48,237 bases of DNA, taken from the NCBI GenBank assembly GCA_041627895.1, contig JBFKQC010000026.1, positions 1 through 48,237 on the forward strand. The letters are read 5' to 3'. The DNA is from JBFKQC01 sp041627895. Lineage in GTDB: Bacteria; Pseudomonadota; Alphaproteobacteria; Rhodobacterales; Rhodobacteraceae. The number at the start of each line of letters is the position of its first letter. Position 1 is the stretch's first letter. A program made the translations under genes and the position numbers. Below are positions 8,255 through 16,017 of the stretch, piece after piece. Under the pieces are notes generated by a model. That model saw only the letters and a program-made list of their open reading frames with translations, made no database searches and was not told where the DNA came from.

Positions 8255-11200
8255 CTACTTGACCAGCATGCTGTCGCGCAGCATCCGCGCCTCGTGCGCC
8301 TTCAGCGTCTGGCGTGCGGCGGCATAGCTCTTGCGGCCGCGGGCGTCGCGCAGGCTCGGGAACAGCTTGAAGATCTCGTCGCGCTGGTCCTGGTCGATGC
8401 CGTTCAGCGAATAGTCGCCGGGCTGGAAGCTTTCAGTCCAGGTACCGTCGCCCAGGATCACCTGATGGCGCTCGAACATCACGTGGATGTACTCGACGCC
8501 GATCGTGTCGACCTGCTGGATGCCCGGCTGGCCGACCAGGTGCTTGGCCGCCACCAGAACCTCGCGCTCGTCGAACAGGATATGCGTGTCCTGGTTCGCG
8601 ATCAGCATCCGGTGGTTCGGCGAGACCATCATGTCGCGCTCCGGCAGCCCGTTGCCCAGTGCACCGGCCCGGATCAGGATCGGCCGCAGCTGCGGGTCGC
8701 GGATCAGGTCCTGCGCGGTCAGCTTCTTCTTGCCGATCCAGTGGATATCCTGCACCCCGTCGTCGCGGGTGATCACCCGGTCGCCGGCGCGCAGCGCCTC
8801 GACCGCCACCTCGCCGCGCGGCGTGGCGATCGCCGTGCCGGGCGTGAAGCAGATGATCAGCTTCTCGATCTCCTTGAAGATCAGCGTGCCCTCGATATTG
8901 CCGTCGGCGTCGAGGAAGTTGACCTTGCCCGAAGTCGAGTCGCCGTCGGCGTCGACGGTCTCGTCCACCACCTGCAGCTTACCCAGGCCGCGCAGGTCCA
9001 GCGTGTCGACATCGTTGCCGGTGGTGCCGCCGTCGATCACGTCGCCATAGGCATCCTCGCGGACGTTGATGAAGAACTCGTCGGCATCGGCCTCGCCGAA
9101 CATCGTGTCCGCGCCCTGGCCGCCAATGATGTCGTCCTTGTTGTCGCCGCCATAGATCAGGTCGTCGTCGATGCCGCCGTCCAGCGTGTCGGCGCCGCCG
9201 CCGCCAAAGATGGTGTCGTCGTCGTCCTGGCCGAAGACCAGGTCGTTGCCGGCGCCGGCCTCGATCCAGTCCTTGCCGTTGTTGGTCACCAGGTCCGGGC
9301 TCAGGCCGCCGGTATCCTCGTCGGTGATGTTGATGATGTCCGGGAAGGCCGGGTCGAGCCCGCCATAGATCGTGTCGTTGCCCGCGCCGGACTTGATCGT
9401 GTCGGACCCCTCGCCGCCGACGATGTAGTCGTCGCCCCACTTCGAGGTGATCTCGTCGTTGTCGAGTCCGCCGTCGATCACGTTGTTGCCGGCGCCGGCC
9501 TCGATCGTGTCGGCATCGTCGCCGGTGATGATCGTGTCGTCGCCGTTGCCGGTGATCACCAGGTCGCGGTCGTCGTTCGGGTCGGTATCGGCGGTGAAGA
9601 TGCCGGGATAGCCCAGATCGGGGCGCGGATCGCCGCCCGAAGTGTCGATCAGGTTGTTGCCGTCCATGTCCTCGACGACATCGCTGCCGTCGCCGCCGAT
9701 GATCGTGTCGTCGCCCTCGCCGCCGTCCAGCGTGTCGTCGCCCTCGCCGCCGTCCAGCGTGTCCTCGCCCTGCTGGCCGTAGATCTCGTCGTCGCCGTCG
9801 CCGCCCATGATCGAGTCGTCGCCGGGCACGCCGAGAACGCCGTTCACGTCATAGGCGATGTCGGTGATGTTGATCCCGGTGTTGTTCGAGCCGTCCTGAT
9901 AGTGGATCACCTCCCACTTCACCACCGGGCCCGGGATCGTGACCAGGACCGAATGCTCGGGGTTGTCGTCGTTGGTATAGTTGTTGTCGATGCTGGTCGC
10001 GGTGTCGTTGCCCGCCACGCCGTCGGTGTCCGACAGCGACAGGCCGGATCCGGCATCCGACAGCACCACCGTGATCATGTTGCCGGCCGCATCGTAGGCG
10101 CGGACATGGATGCGCCCGTCGCCGTCGATGTCGTTCACGCGGAACTCGACGTTCTCCAGCGGCACGTCCGATTCCCAGCGGTACTTGGCGCAGTTGCCGT
10201 TGCCGTTCAGCACCGATTCCAGCGACGCGTTCTCGTTGACCGCGGGATCGAGGTCGTCGGTGTTCTGGGTCGTCGTCTCGTACTGCGTGTCGACGCCCGA
10301 GCTTTCCTTCAGGATCGAGAACGTGATGCTGGCGTTGCCGGTGTCCTGGGTAAAGCCCGAGGCCGCGTTGTTGTTGCCGAAGTTCGGCGCCTCGTCCCAT
10401 TCGAAGATCTCGCGGGCCGAGCCGCTGCCGACGCTGTCGCCATAGATCGTGTCGTCGCCGCCCGCGCCGTCGATCGTGTCGCCGCCGCCGTTGCCGAAGA
10501 TCAGGTCGCCGTCATTGGTGATCTTGTCGCCGCCCTGGTTGGTGGGCGGGTTCGAATCGTCATAGCCGAGCTCCATCACCTCGGCGAAGGCCTCGCCGTC
10601 CACCGTGCCGTCCGGCCCGTGCGGGTCCTCGCAGATGTCCGGGTCCTCGATATTGCTGACCGCGACGATCTTCTCGATCTCGTCGAACTTCACCGTGGTG
10701 CCGTCGGCAAGCGTGACCAGGCCGTCGTTGTCCTTGATGCCCAGGCTCGTCAGGTCCAGCTTGTCGCCCGCGTTCAGCGTGTAGACCTTGCCATCGACCA
10801 GCACGTCGACCTTGCCCTCGACATAGAGGATGTCGTTGTCCTTGGCGCTGCCGCTTGCGCTGCCGCTGCCGCTCGCGCTGCCGCTGCCGCCGGTGCCGCT
10901 GCCGGTGCCGGACCCCGATCCGGTGCCCCAGCCGGTGCCGCTGCCCGTGCCCCACCCGCTGCCGCTGCCGCCGGTGCCCTTGTCGCCGAACACATAGTCG
11001 TTGCCGCCGCCGAGGCCGACATAGAACTTGTCGTCACCCTTGCCGCCGATCATCGTGTCGTTGCCTGCGCCGCCATAGAGCGAGTCGACGTCGCCGGTTC
11101 CCGATCCGCCCAGCAGCACGTCGTCGCCCTCGCCGCCGCACAGCAGGTCGGACCCCTTGCCGCCCTTCAGCGTGTCGTTGCCGGCACCGCCCGCAAGCGT

Positions 11201-11401
11201 GTCGTCGCCCGAGCCCGAGCCGCCCAGCAACAGGTCGTTATCTTCGCCGCCATAGATCAGGTCGTCGTCCTTGCCGCCGTCCAGCTTGTCGTTGCCGCCA
11301 AGCCCAAAGATGACGTCGTCGCCGTCGTCGCCGTCGATCGTGTCGGCGAATTCAGTGCCCATCAGGACGTTGTTGCCGGAATCACCCTTGAGCGTTGCCA
11401 T
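8255..11401 (-). CDS. RTX calcium-binding protein with C-terminal Hint domain
   Basis: A 1048-residue acidic protein, probably secreted by type I secretion. Residues 1-142 are nonapeptide RTX repeats (GGxGxD), which fold into a calcium-bound beta roll. Residues 143-187 are almost only Gly, Ser, Thr, Ala and Trp, a flexible linker. Residues 188-292 are a non-repeat beta-rich part, 293-322 more RTX, and 330-524 a jelly-roll-like domain without RTX motifs. Residues 525-800 are a second long RTX array. Residues 851-1000 are a Hint (hedgehog/intein, Hint_2-like) domain that starts at Cys851 (CFTPGT) and holds SPNHRML. About 48 residues follow. The open frame extends upstream to 11809, but ATG 11401 is preferred: it has GGAGAGG seven to ten bases upstream and gives the typical MATLKGD start. 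No T1SS genes are adjacent. The function is unknown. Surface layer, adhesin or matrix roles are possible. Confidence 0.93.
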   Translation of the reverse strand: MATLKGDSGNNVLMGTEFADTIDGDDGDDVIFGLGGNDKLDGGKDDDLIYGGEDNDLLLGGSGSGDDTLAGGAGNDTLKGGKGSDLLCGGEGDDVLLGGSGTGDVDSLYGGAGNDTMIGGKGDDKFYVGLGGGNDYVFGDKGTGGSGSGWGTGSGTGWGTGSGSGTGSGTGGSGSASGSGSASGSAKDNDILYVEGKVDVLVDGKVYTLNAGDKLDLTSLGIKDNDGLVTLADGTTVKFDEIEKIVAVSNIEDPDICEDPHGPDGTVDGEAFAEVMELGYDDSNPPTNQGGDKITNDGDLIFGNGGGDTIDGAGGDDTIYGDSVGSGSAREIFEWDEAPNFGNNNAASGFTQDTGNASITFSILKESSGVDTQYETTTQNTDDLDPAVNENASLESVLNGNGNCAKYRWESDVPLENVEFRVNDIDGDGRIHVRAYDAAGNMITVVLSDAGSGLSLSDTDGVAGNDTATSIDNNYTNDDNPEHSVLVTIPGPVVKWEVIHYQDGSNNTGINITDIAYDVNGVLGVPGDDSIMGGDGDDEIYGQQGEDTLDGGEGDDTLDGGEGDDTIIGGDGSDVVEDMDGNNLIDTSGGDPRPDLGYPGIFTADTDPNDDRDLVITGNGDDTIITGDDADTIEAGAGNNVIDGGLDNDEITSKWGDDYIVGGEGSDTIKSGAGNDTIYGGLDPAFPDIINITDEDTGGLSPDLVTNNGKDWIEAGAGNDLVFGQDDDDTIFGGGGADTLDGGIDDDLIYGGDNKDDIIGGQGADTMFGEADADEFFINVREDAYGDVIDGGTTGNDVDTLDLRGLGKLQVVDETVDADGDSTSGKVNFLDADGNIEGTLIFKEIEKLIICFTPGTAIATPRGEVAVEALRAGDRVITRDDGVQDIHWIGKKKLTAQDLIRDPQLRPILIRAGALGNGLPERDMMVSPNHRMLIANQDTHILFDEREVLVAAKHLVGQPGIQQVDTIGVEYIHVMFERHQVILGDGTWTESFQPGDYSLNGIDQDQRDEIFKLFPSLRDARGRKSYAAARQTLKAHEARMLRDSMLVK
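9719..9772 (-). repeat. 27-bp tandem duplication inside the RTX array
   Basis: Two nearly identical consecutive 27-base units encode the nonapeptide DTLDGGEGD twice (about residues 547-564). This suggests the array grows or shrinks by slippage or unequal recombination in 27-base steps without breaking the frame. Confidence 0.7.
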
Positions 11402-11503
11402 GCCAAACCCCTCTCCGTGCATCCACCCCGATGCAGCGATCGTTAAAGCCCCAGTTCCACAGAAACGCCGCGGCAGACACGGCGCGAAACTGCTCCAACT
11501 ATG

Positions 11504-11520
11504 GCAATTCCGTGCAATTC
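11504..11520. promoter_or_regulatory. 10-bp-period direct repeat upstream of the RTX gene
   Basis: GCAATTC occurs at 11504-11510 and again at 11514-11520, exactly one helical turn apart, about 105 bases upstream of the RTX start codon. Tandem half-sites on one face of DNA are the usual target layout of OmpR-type response regulators. Just beyond, TTCTGC (11518-11523) is matched by GCAGAA (11536-11541), an inverted pair. The assignment to a regulator family is inference. Confidence 0.4.
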
Positions 11521-11674
11521 TGCGAACAGGATTCTGGCAGAAAAGTGCCGCCGGTCCGTGCCCCGGCCGCCGACGCGGCGGTGCCCGTGCCGGCGTCGCG
11601 GCGCGGGCGAACGGTCGGATGCCGCAGGCAAAGTCTCGGTTAACATATTGGTAATCATGAATTAATTCTGAACG

Positions 11675-11794
11675 CCAAGGCGCCGCGTCGCGGATGCCGG
11701 CAGGCGGGTCCCGACGAGTTCCGGGACGCGCCAACCGCTTCGGATCGCGAATGCCGGCCCGGTTCGCGGGCCGCCGGAAGCGCCGTTTTTGTTT
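11675..11794 (+). ncRNA. Candidate small RNA ending in a strong terminator
   Basis: TTAACA (11640-11645), 17 bases, then TAATTC (11663-11668) is a reasonable sigma-70-like promoter in an AT-rich island. About 60 bases after the expected start, CGCTTC (11736-11741) pairs with GAAGCG (11777-11782). Inside that, CGCGAA (11746-11751) pairs with TTCGCG (11763-11768), and a T-rich run (11786-11794) follows. This is a rho-independent terminator on the plus strand, but no plus-strand protein gene lies upstream of it. A transcript of about 120 bases is the simplest explanation. The start is an estimate. Confidence 0.4.
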
Positions 11795-11818
11795 CTGTTG
11801 CCCAGACAATGAAATGGC

Positions 11819-11862
11819 GCCGGGCGCTTTTGATAACGTGGACTGACAATCAGGCGCCCGGC
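11819..11862. repeat. 9-bp inverted repeat with internal T-run
   Basis: GCCGGGCGC (11819-11827) is perfectly complementary to GCGCCCGGC (11854-11862), with a 26-base spacer that begins TTTTG. The left arm with its flank can also form a tight GCGCC/GGCGC hairpin directly followed by TTTT, so it may act as a backup terminator after the candidate small RNA. Confidence 0.45.
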
Positions 11863-11984
11863 ACGCCGATTCGATTCCTTCAAAGTTGCCCGGAAAATGC
11901 CATAATTCCGGCCGACTCCGCCGCTAGCGCATGGCCGCGTCCGGCAGCCGCGCCGCCGGGCGCCGAACGAGGCCGGAACAGAGC

Positions 11985-13058
11985 ATGAACCAGAACGCGC
12001 CCAGCCCAGCCGCCGGCACCGCCGTCGCCGCCGAGACCGCGGCCGCGGCCCGCCCGCCGCGGCGGGCGCTGCCGCCGGAACAGGTCGCGCGCATCGCCGA
12101 GGCGCATTTCGGCGAGCCGGTGATCCGCATCACCGCGCCGGGCGGGCGCAGCCGCGACAGCGTGCGGGTGCATTTCTCCGCCTGGACCGCCATCGCCTCG
12201 CGCCGCGAAAACCCCAGGCGGATCGAGCGCGAGGCGGCGTTCCTCGCCGCGATGTCGCGCGCGGGCGCGCCGGTGCCGGAATTTCTCGGTGCACCCGAGG
12301 GCGTCTTGTTCCAAAGCGATCTCGGCTCGACCCGTCTGACCGCCGAACTGACCCGAACCGACGGTTCGGCGCGCGAGGCGCTGGTCGCGAGCGCCTTCGA
12401 AAGCCTCTGGCAGATCAAAGACGCCGCGAGGTCGGCGGGATTTCTCGCCGAGGCGCCGCCGATCGCCACCGGCGATGCCTGGCTGCGCCGCTTCGTGGGT
12501 CAGCCCGCCAGGCTGGCCGAGGTCTTCGGCCGGCCCGCCCCGGACTTCGACGCCGAGGCCGCCGCCGGCCGGATGAAGCTGCCGGCCCAGGTCTTCATCA
12601 AGTGGGACGCGCGCCCCGGCAACGCCTCGCTCGGCCCCGACGGCAAGGTCCGCTGGTTCGACTGGGAGGATTACGGCCGCCGCGGCGGAACCGAGGATTT
12701 CGCCTTCCTGATCGGCGACGAGTTCTGGCCGGTCGGTGCCGCGGAAAGCCTGCGGATCTTCAGCGCCGGCGCGCGCATCGACCCCGACCGGGCCAGCCGG
12801 CAGCTTGCGCTTTTCGCCACGTTCTGCGTGCTGCAGCGCCTGCGTTACATCCGCGAGCAATGGAAAAGGCACGGCTGGATGCGCGAAGACCGCGCCCGGC
12901 GCTACGACCGGATCGGCACGGTGCCGGACCTGATCGCGCCGCTCACAGCGCGCGGCGCGCATCTCGCCGATCTGTTGCCCGAAACCCGGCCGCTGGCGCG
13001 CTGGATCGGCGATCTGGCCGATCCCGGCCTCTGGAGACATGATACGAAAGAGGATTGA
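11985..13058 (+). CDS. APH-fold phosphotransferase family protein
   Basis: A 357-residue protein of the aminoglycoside phosphotransferase/choline kinase fold. The catalytic loop reads IKWDARPGN (Asp208, Asn213). The His usual in the family's HxDxxxxN is replaced by Lys206, while the catalytic Asp and the metal-binding Asn remain. The second metal ligand is Asp226 in WFDWED, in the place of the kinase DFG. The N-terminal 45 residues are Ala/Pro-rich and probably disordered. An in-frame ATG at 11931 exists, but ATG 11985 is preferred because the extra residues are low-complexity. The substrate is unknown. In this genomic setting a small-molecule or sugar kinase is more likely than antibiotic resistance. 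No operon partner is seen. Confidence 0.78.
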   Translation: MNQNAPSPAAGTAVAAETAAAARPPRRALPPEQVARIAEAHFGEPVIRITAPGGRSRDSVRVHFSAWTAIASRRENPRRIEREAAFLAAMSRAGAPVPEFLGAPEGVLFQSDLGSTRLTAELTRTDGSAREALVASAFESLWQIKDAARSAGFLAEAPPIATGDAWLRRFVGQPARLAEVFGRPAPDFDAEAAAGRMKLPAQVFIKWDARPGNASLGPDGKVRWFDWEDYGRRGGTEDFAFLIGDEFWPVGAAESLRIFSAGARIDPDRASRQLALFATFCVLQRLRYIREQWKRHGWMREDRARRYDRIGTVPDLIAPLTARGAHLADLLPETRPLARWIGDLADPGLWRHDTKED

Positions 13059-13265
13059 ACGAGGCAGCTGCCGCCGCGGCCCAGCAGGCATGGTTCATTC
13101 CGGATTGTCCGCCGAAAGCCCCCGAACGCGTGCGTTCCTCGGGGAGAATCCCGTGCCCCGGTCGCCCGGGTCCCGGGTCGGCGTCGGGGCCCCCGTCCCG
13201 TCGCCGCCGTCTGAACCATGCCGCTGTGTCGCGGCGCCCCCACCAGATGCCGCCAGTATGCGCCG

Positions 13266-13289
13266 AACCGCCCCGGTTGGAACTTTTTT
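13266..13289 (+). terminator. Weak terminator-like hairpin with T6
   Basis: AACCG (13266-13270) pairs with CGGTT (13274-13278) around CCC. Six T residues follow at 13284-13289. The stem is short and the T-run is displaced by five bases, so this is a weak candidate for the end of the APH-fold transcript. Confidence 0.3.
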
Positions 13290-13641
13290 CTGCCCGAATG
13301 CGCCACGCTTCGCCCCAATTCCTGCCACATTTCGGCGCGAAGCGGGCCGGGTGTTCAACCCCTCGGGGATACTGGCTGTGTCCCAGTTGGCGACAATGAC
13401 CGGTGGCCTTGGCGCGACGTCCCAATGAATGTTGAACGCAATCTCAGTCATCGGGCGGCAGGGTGGCAAGATTGTCTCGGATTCAAGCACAAACCAACTG
13501 CCGCAATTTCGCGGAATGATTGCGTCCGCCTTGCCGGACGGGCAGCGCGCGCGTTGCGGACAAAGCGCGCCGCGCCAGCCCATTGTCGCCGGTGCGCGAA
13601 CCGACCGCCGGCGCGCATCGCCGCCTGGGGCAGGGAATCGC

Positions 13642-13672
13642 GGCGCCGGGGGGCACGACGGCGCCCGGCGCC
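13642..13672 (-). terminator. Hairpin abutting the sulfatase stop codon
   Basis: GGCGCCGGG (13642-13650) and CCCGGCGCC (13664-13672) form a perfect 9-bp stem starting on the base after the sulfatase TGA. There is no T-run, so it may protect the 3' end or work with Rho rather than act as an intrinsic terminator. Confidence 0.45.
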
Positions 13673-15187
13673 TCAGTCAGAGCCGCGGGGCGGCGGGTAC
13701 TGCATCCGGTGCAGCACGTCGTCCCAGCTGACCGTGTTGCGGACGAATTCCTGCGCCGCGTCGCGCGGCGGGCTGTAATCCCAGCTCGTCCAGGCGCCCG
13801 CCTCCATCGCCGCATGTACCGCGCGGCGCCGCTTCTGCGTCGCGATCACGTTTTCGCGGATCGCCGCGCCGTCCCAGCGCCCGGCCACCTCTGCGGCAAA
13901 GGCAGAGGCCGGCCCGGCATGCGCCGGGTCACGGGCGAGGTTCACCCTTTCCATCGGGTCTTGCGCCACGTCGAACAGCTGCGGCGGATCGGCGTCGCAA
14001 TGGATGTACTTGTAGTCCCCCCGCCGGATCATCAGCATCGGGTGGCTGGCGATTTCGGCGCAGTACTCGGCAAAGACCTCGCGGCCATCCTCTGCCCCGC
14101 CGCAGGCCAGCGGCCAGAGCGAGCGGCCGTCGACCGGCATCGCGACCTCGCCCGCACCGCTGCCCGCGATGTCGAGGAAGGTGGGCAGCAGATCGACCAG
14201 CGACACCGGCTCGGCGACGACGCCCTGCGCCACCCCCGGCCCCGCCATGACCAGCGGCACGCGGGCGGAATGCTCGAAGAAGTTCATCTTGTACCACAGC
14301 CCGCGCTCGCCCAGCATGTCGCCGTGATCGGCGGTGACGATCACAACCGTGTCGTCGTAAAGATCGGCCTCCTGCAGCGCCCGGACGATCTCGCCGACCT
14401 TGCTGTCGAAATAGCTTACGTTGGCATAATAGGCGTGCCTTGCGTTGCGCACCTCTGCCTCGGACACCGCCACCCGGTCGGCCTCGATCCCCTTCATCAG
14501 CCGCAGCGTATGCGGGTCCTCGGCGGGGCCGGTGGCGGGCATGTCGATGGCGTCGTGGTCGTAAAGGTCCCACCATTCGGGCCGCGCGACGTAGGGATCG
14601 TGCGGGTGGATGAAGCTGACCACCATGCAGAACGGCGAGGCGCCGGACATCCGGTAGTCGAATATCCTGCGACGGGCGAAGAACCCGACCTCTTCGTCGT
14701 ATTCGATCTGGAACGTGGTCGCCGCGACGCCGGCCTGCCGCACCGCGTCCATGTTGTGATACCACTTGTCGATCCGCTCGTCCGGCAATTCCCAGTCCGG
14801 CGTCCAGGCATGGTCGGCCGGGTAGATGTCGGTGGTCAGCCGTTCCTCGAAACCGTGCAGCTGATCGGGCCCGACGAAATGCATCTTGCCCGACAGGCAG
14901 GTGCGGTAGCCCGCGCGCCTGAGGTAATGCGCGAAGGTGGGGATGCTGGCCAGGTGCTCGGCGCCGTTGTCGTAGGCCGCGATCCGGGTGACAAGCTGGC
15001 CGGTCATGAAGGAAAACCGCGACGGCGCGCAGAGGGGCGAGTTGCAATAGGCCGCGTCGAAGCGCGCGCCGGTGGCCGCGAGCGCCTCGATATGCGGGGT
15101 CCGGACCAGCGGATGGCCGTAGGCGCCAGTGAATTGCGGGGCAAGCTGATCGGCCATGATCAGGACGATGTTGGGCGGTTTGGGCAT
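13673..15187 (-). CDS. betC: Choline-sulfatase
   Basis: A 504-residue type I sulfatase matching the size of choline-O-sulfatase, which releases choline and sulfate from the osmolyte choline-O-sulfate in the cytoplasm. The formylglycine site is Cys53 in CAPSR (residues 53-57), and the N-terminal metal ligands are in MADQ (Asp13). FIHPHDPY and the DHGDMLGERGLWYK motif carry further metal and substrate residues. The C-terminal extension with SWDDVLHRM is typical of the choline-sulfatase branch. The frame is open far upstream, but ATG 15187 gives the family's MPKPPNIVLIMADQ start. It is third in a leftward operon with a Rieske oxygenase and an SDR. betA/betB/betI are absent from this window. Another sulfated alcohol as substrate cannot be excluded. 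Confidence 0.87.
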   Translation of the reverse strand: MPKPPNIVLIMADQLAPQFTGAYGHPLVRTPHIEALAATGARFDAAYCNSPLCAPSRFSFMTGQLVTRIAAYDNGAEHLASIPTFAHYLRRAGYRTCLSGKMHFVGPDQLHGFEERLTTDIYPADHAWTPDWELPDERIDKWYHNMDAVRQAGVAATTFQIEYDEEVGFFARRRIFDYRMSGASPFCMVVSFIHPHDPYVARPEWWDLYDHDAIDMPATGPAEDPHTLRLMKGIEADRVAVSEAEVRNARHAYYANVSYFDSKVGEIVRALQEADLYDDTVVIVTADHGDMLGERGLWYKMNFFEHSARVPLVMAGPGVAQGVVAEPVSLVDLLPTFLDIAGSGAGEVAMPVDGRSLWPLACGGAEDGREVFAEYCAEIASHPMLMIRRGDYKYIHCDADPPQLFDVAQDPMERVNLARDPAHAGPASAFAAEVAGRWDGAAIRENVIATQKRRRAVHAAMEAGAWTSWDYSPPRDAAQEFVRNTVSWDDVLHRMQYPPPRGSD

Positions 15188-15222
15188 CCTGTCCGTTTCC
15201 TTTTCTGTCCGGCGCCGCCGCG

Positions 15223-16017
15223 TCACAGCCGCATCTGCTGAACCTGCGCGGATAGCCCGCCGTCCAGCACCCAAAGCTGCCCGCTGGCATAGCGCGCCTC
15301 GTCCGAGGCCAGCCACAGCACCAGGTTCGCCATGTCCCCGGGCGTGCCGATCCTGCGCATGGGATGAATGTCCCGCGCTTCCTGCCTGACGTCCGAACCC
15401 TTGCCCTGCACCGCCTCGTGCGCGCGAAAGAACCGTTCCAGCATCGGGGTCTCGACGAAGCCCGGGCAGATCGCGTTGACGCGGACGCCCTCGGGCCCGT
15501 GATCGACCGCCATCGCGCGGGTCAGCGCATGCACCGCGCCCTTGGTGGCGCAATAGGCGGCCAGCCGCGGGTCGGCGATATAGCCGTCGTACGAGCCGAA
15601 ATTCACGATGCTGGCGGTGTTCCCGCCCGCGGCAGCACGGCGCATCAGCGGCAGCGCGTGTTTCGAGACCAGGAACGTGCCGGTGACGTTGACCGCGAAG
15701 ATGCGGTTCCATTCCTCAAGGCTGGTCTCTTCGGTAGTCTTCTCGATCTCGATGCCCGCGGCATTCACCAGAACGTCGAGCCGGCCGGCCTCGTCGCCGA
15801 TCCGCGCCATCGCGGCCGCGGCCTGATCCTCGCGCGTGACGTCGAGCTGCAGGAACGCGGCGCCGCCGGTATCCTCGCCGCCGAGCGTGCCGCCGAGCGA
15901 GCGGTCGCCGGCATAGACCCGCGCGCCCTCGCGCAGGAAGCGGTCGCAGATCGCGCGCCCGCAGCCGCCCCACGCGCCCGTGACTAGCGCAACCTTGCCC
16001 TCCAGCCGCCCGGCCAT
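15223..16017 (-). CDS. SDR family oxidoreductase in the Rieske-sulfatase operon
   Basis: A 264-residue short-chain dehydrogenase. It has the cofactor motif TGAWGGCG at residues 13-20, NAAG, catalytic Ser142, Tyr155 and Lys159 (YCATK), and the terminal LDGGLSAQ. The AGDR segment after beta-strand 2 suggests NAD(H). Its ATG overlaps the Rieske gene stop by one base (TGATG), so translation is coupled. The open frame upstream is inside the Rieske gene and is ignored. Between a Rieske monooxygenase and a sulfatase, it could oxidise an alcohol or semialdehyde released by the oxygenase. That is inference. Secondary alcohol dehydrogenases such as carnitine 3-dehydrogenase belong to another fold, so the exact reaction stays open. 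Confidence 0.88.
   Translation of the reverse strand: MAGRLEGKVALVTGAWGGCGRAICDRFLREGARVYAGDRSLGGTLGGEDTGGAAFLQLDVTREDQAAAAMARIGDEAGRLDVLVNAAGIEIEKTTEETSLEEWNRIFAVNVTGTFLVSKHALPLMRRAAAGGNTASIVNFGSYDGYIADPRLAAYCATKGAVHALTRAMAVDHGPEGVRVNAICPGFVETPMLERFFRAHEAVQGKGSDVRQEARDIHPMRRIGTPGDMANLVLWLASDEARYASGQLWVLDGGLSAQVQQMRL

Larger units (their letters stand above)
11402..11984. other. Long divergent regulatory region
   Basis: 583 bases between the divergent RTX/Hint gene and the APH-fold gene. Short ORFs here look spurious. The region contains a 10-base-period direct repeat near the RTX start (11504-11520) and an AT-rich promoter-like element on the plus strand (11640-11668). It also has a strong terminator-like hairpin with a T-run (11736-11794) and a second GC hairpin (11819-11862). 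It probably carries the promoters of both genes and perhaps a small RNA. Confidence 0.6.
13059..13672. other. Intergenic region between convergent genes
   Basis: 614 bases between the APH-fold gene and the end of the choline-sulfatase gene. No credible gene. ORFs crossing it lack ribosome sites and have arginine/proline-rich translations typical of noncoding GC-rich DNA. It contains three hairpins: 13120-13144 (CCCC/GGGG plus GAACG/CGTTC, about 60 bases after the APH-fold gene), 13266-13289 (AACCG/CGGTT then six T), and 13642-13672 beside the sulfatase stop. Confidence 0.55.

Noticed and set aside
8255..11401. Possible CRISPR or intergenic repeat array from the many short repeats
   Set aside because: The repeats keep a 27-base codon period and encode RTX nonapeptides. 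There are no unique spacers of constant length.
8135..11446. 1103-codon plus-strand open frame opposite the RTX gene
   Set aside because: It mirrors the RTX repeats on the other strand. GC-rich third positions keep the antisense frame open, and it has no ribosome site and no family. The sense strand has clear RTX and Hint motifs.
11402..11809. N-terminal extension of the RTX protein in the same frame
   Set aside because: The extension is Arg/Pro-rich and lacks RTX motifs. It covers the AT-rich element and the hairpins, while ATG 11401 has a good ribosome site.
13490..13520. TTCAAGC-like stretch resembling a tRNA T-loop
   Set aside because: No acceptor stem, anticodon arm or D-arm can be paired around it.
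13429..13731. 100-codon plus-strand ORF before the sulfatase end
   Set aside because: It overlaps the sulfatase 3' end, has no ribosome site, and its second half is low-complexity Arg/Ala/Gly sequence.
15188..15222. CGGACAG repeated twice between the SDR and sulfatase genes
   Set aside because: It lies in a 35-base operon junction, is GC-rich and short, and has no promoter-like context.
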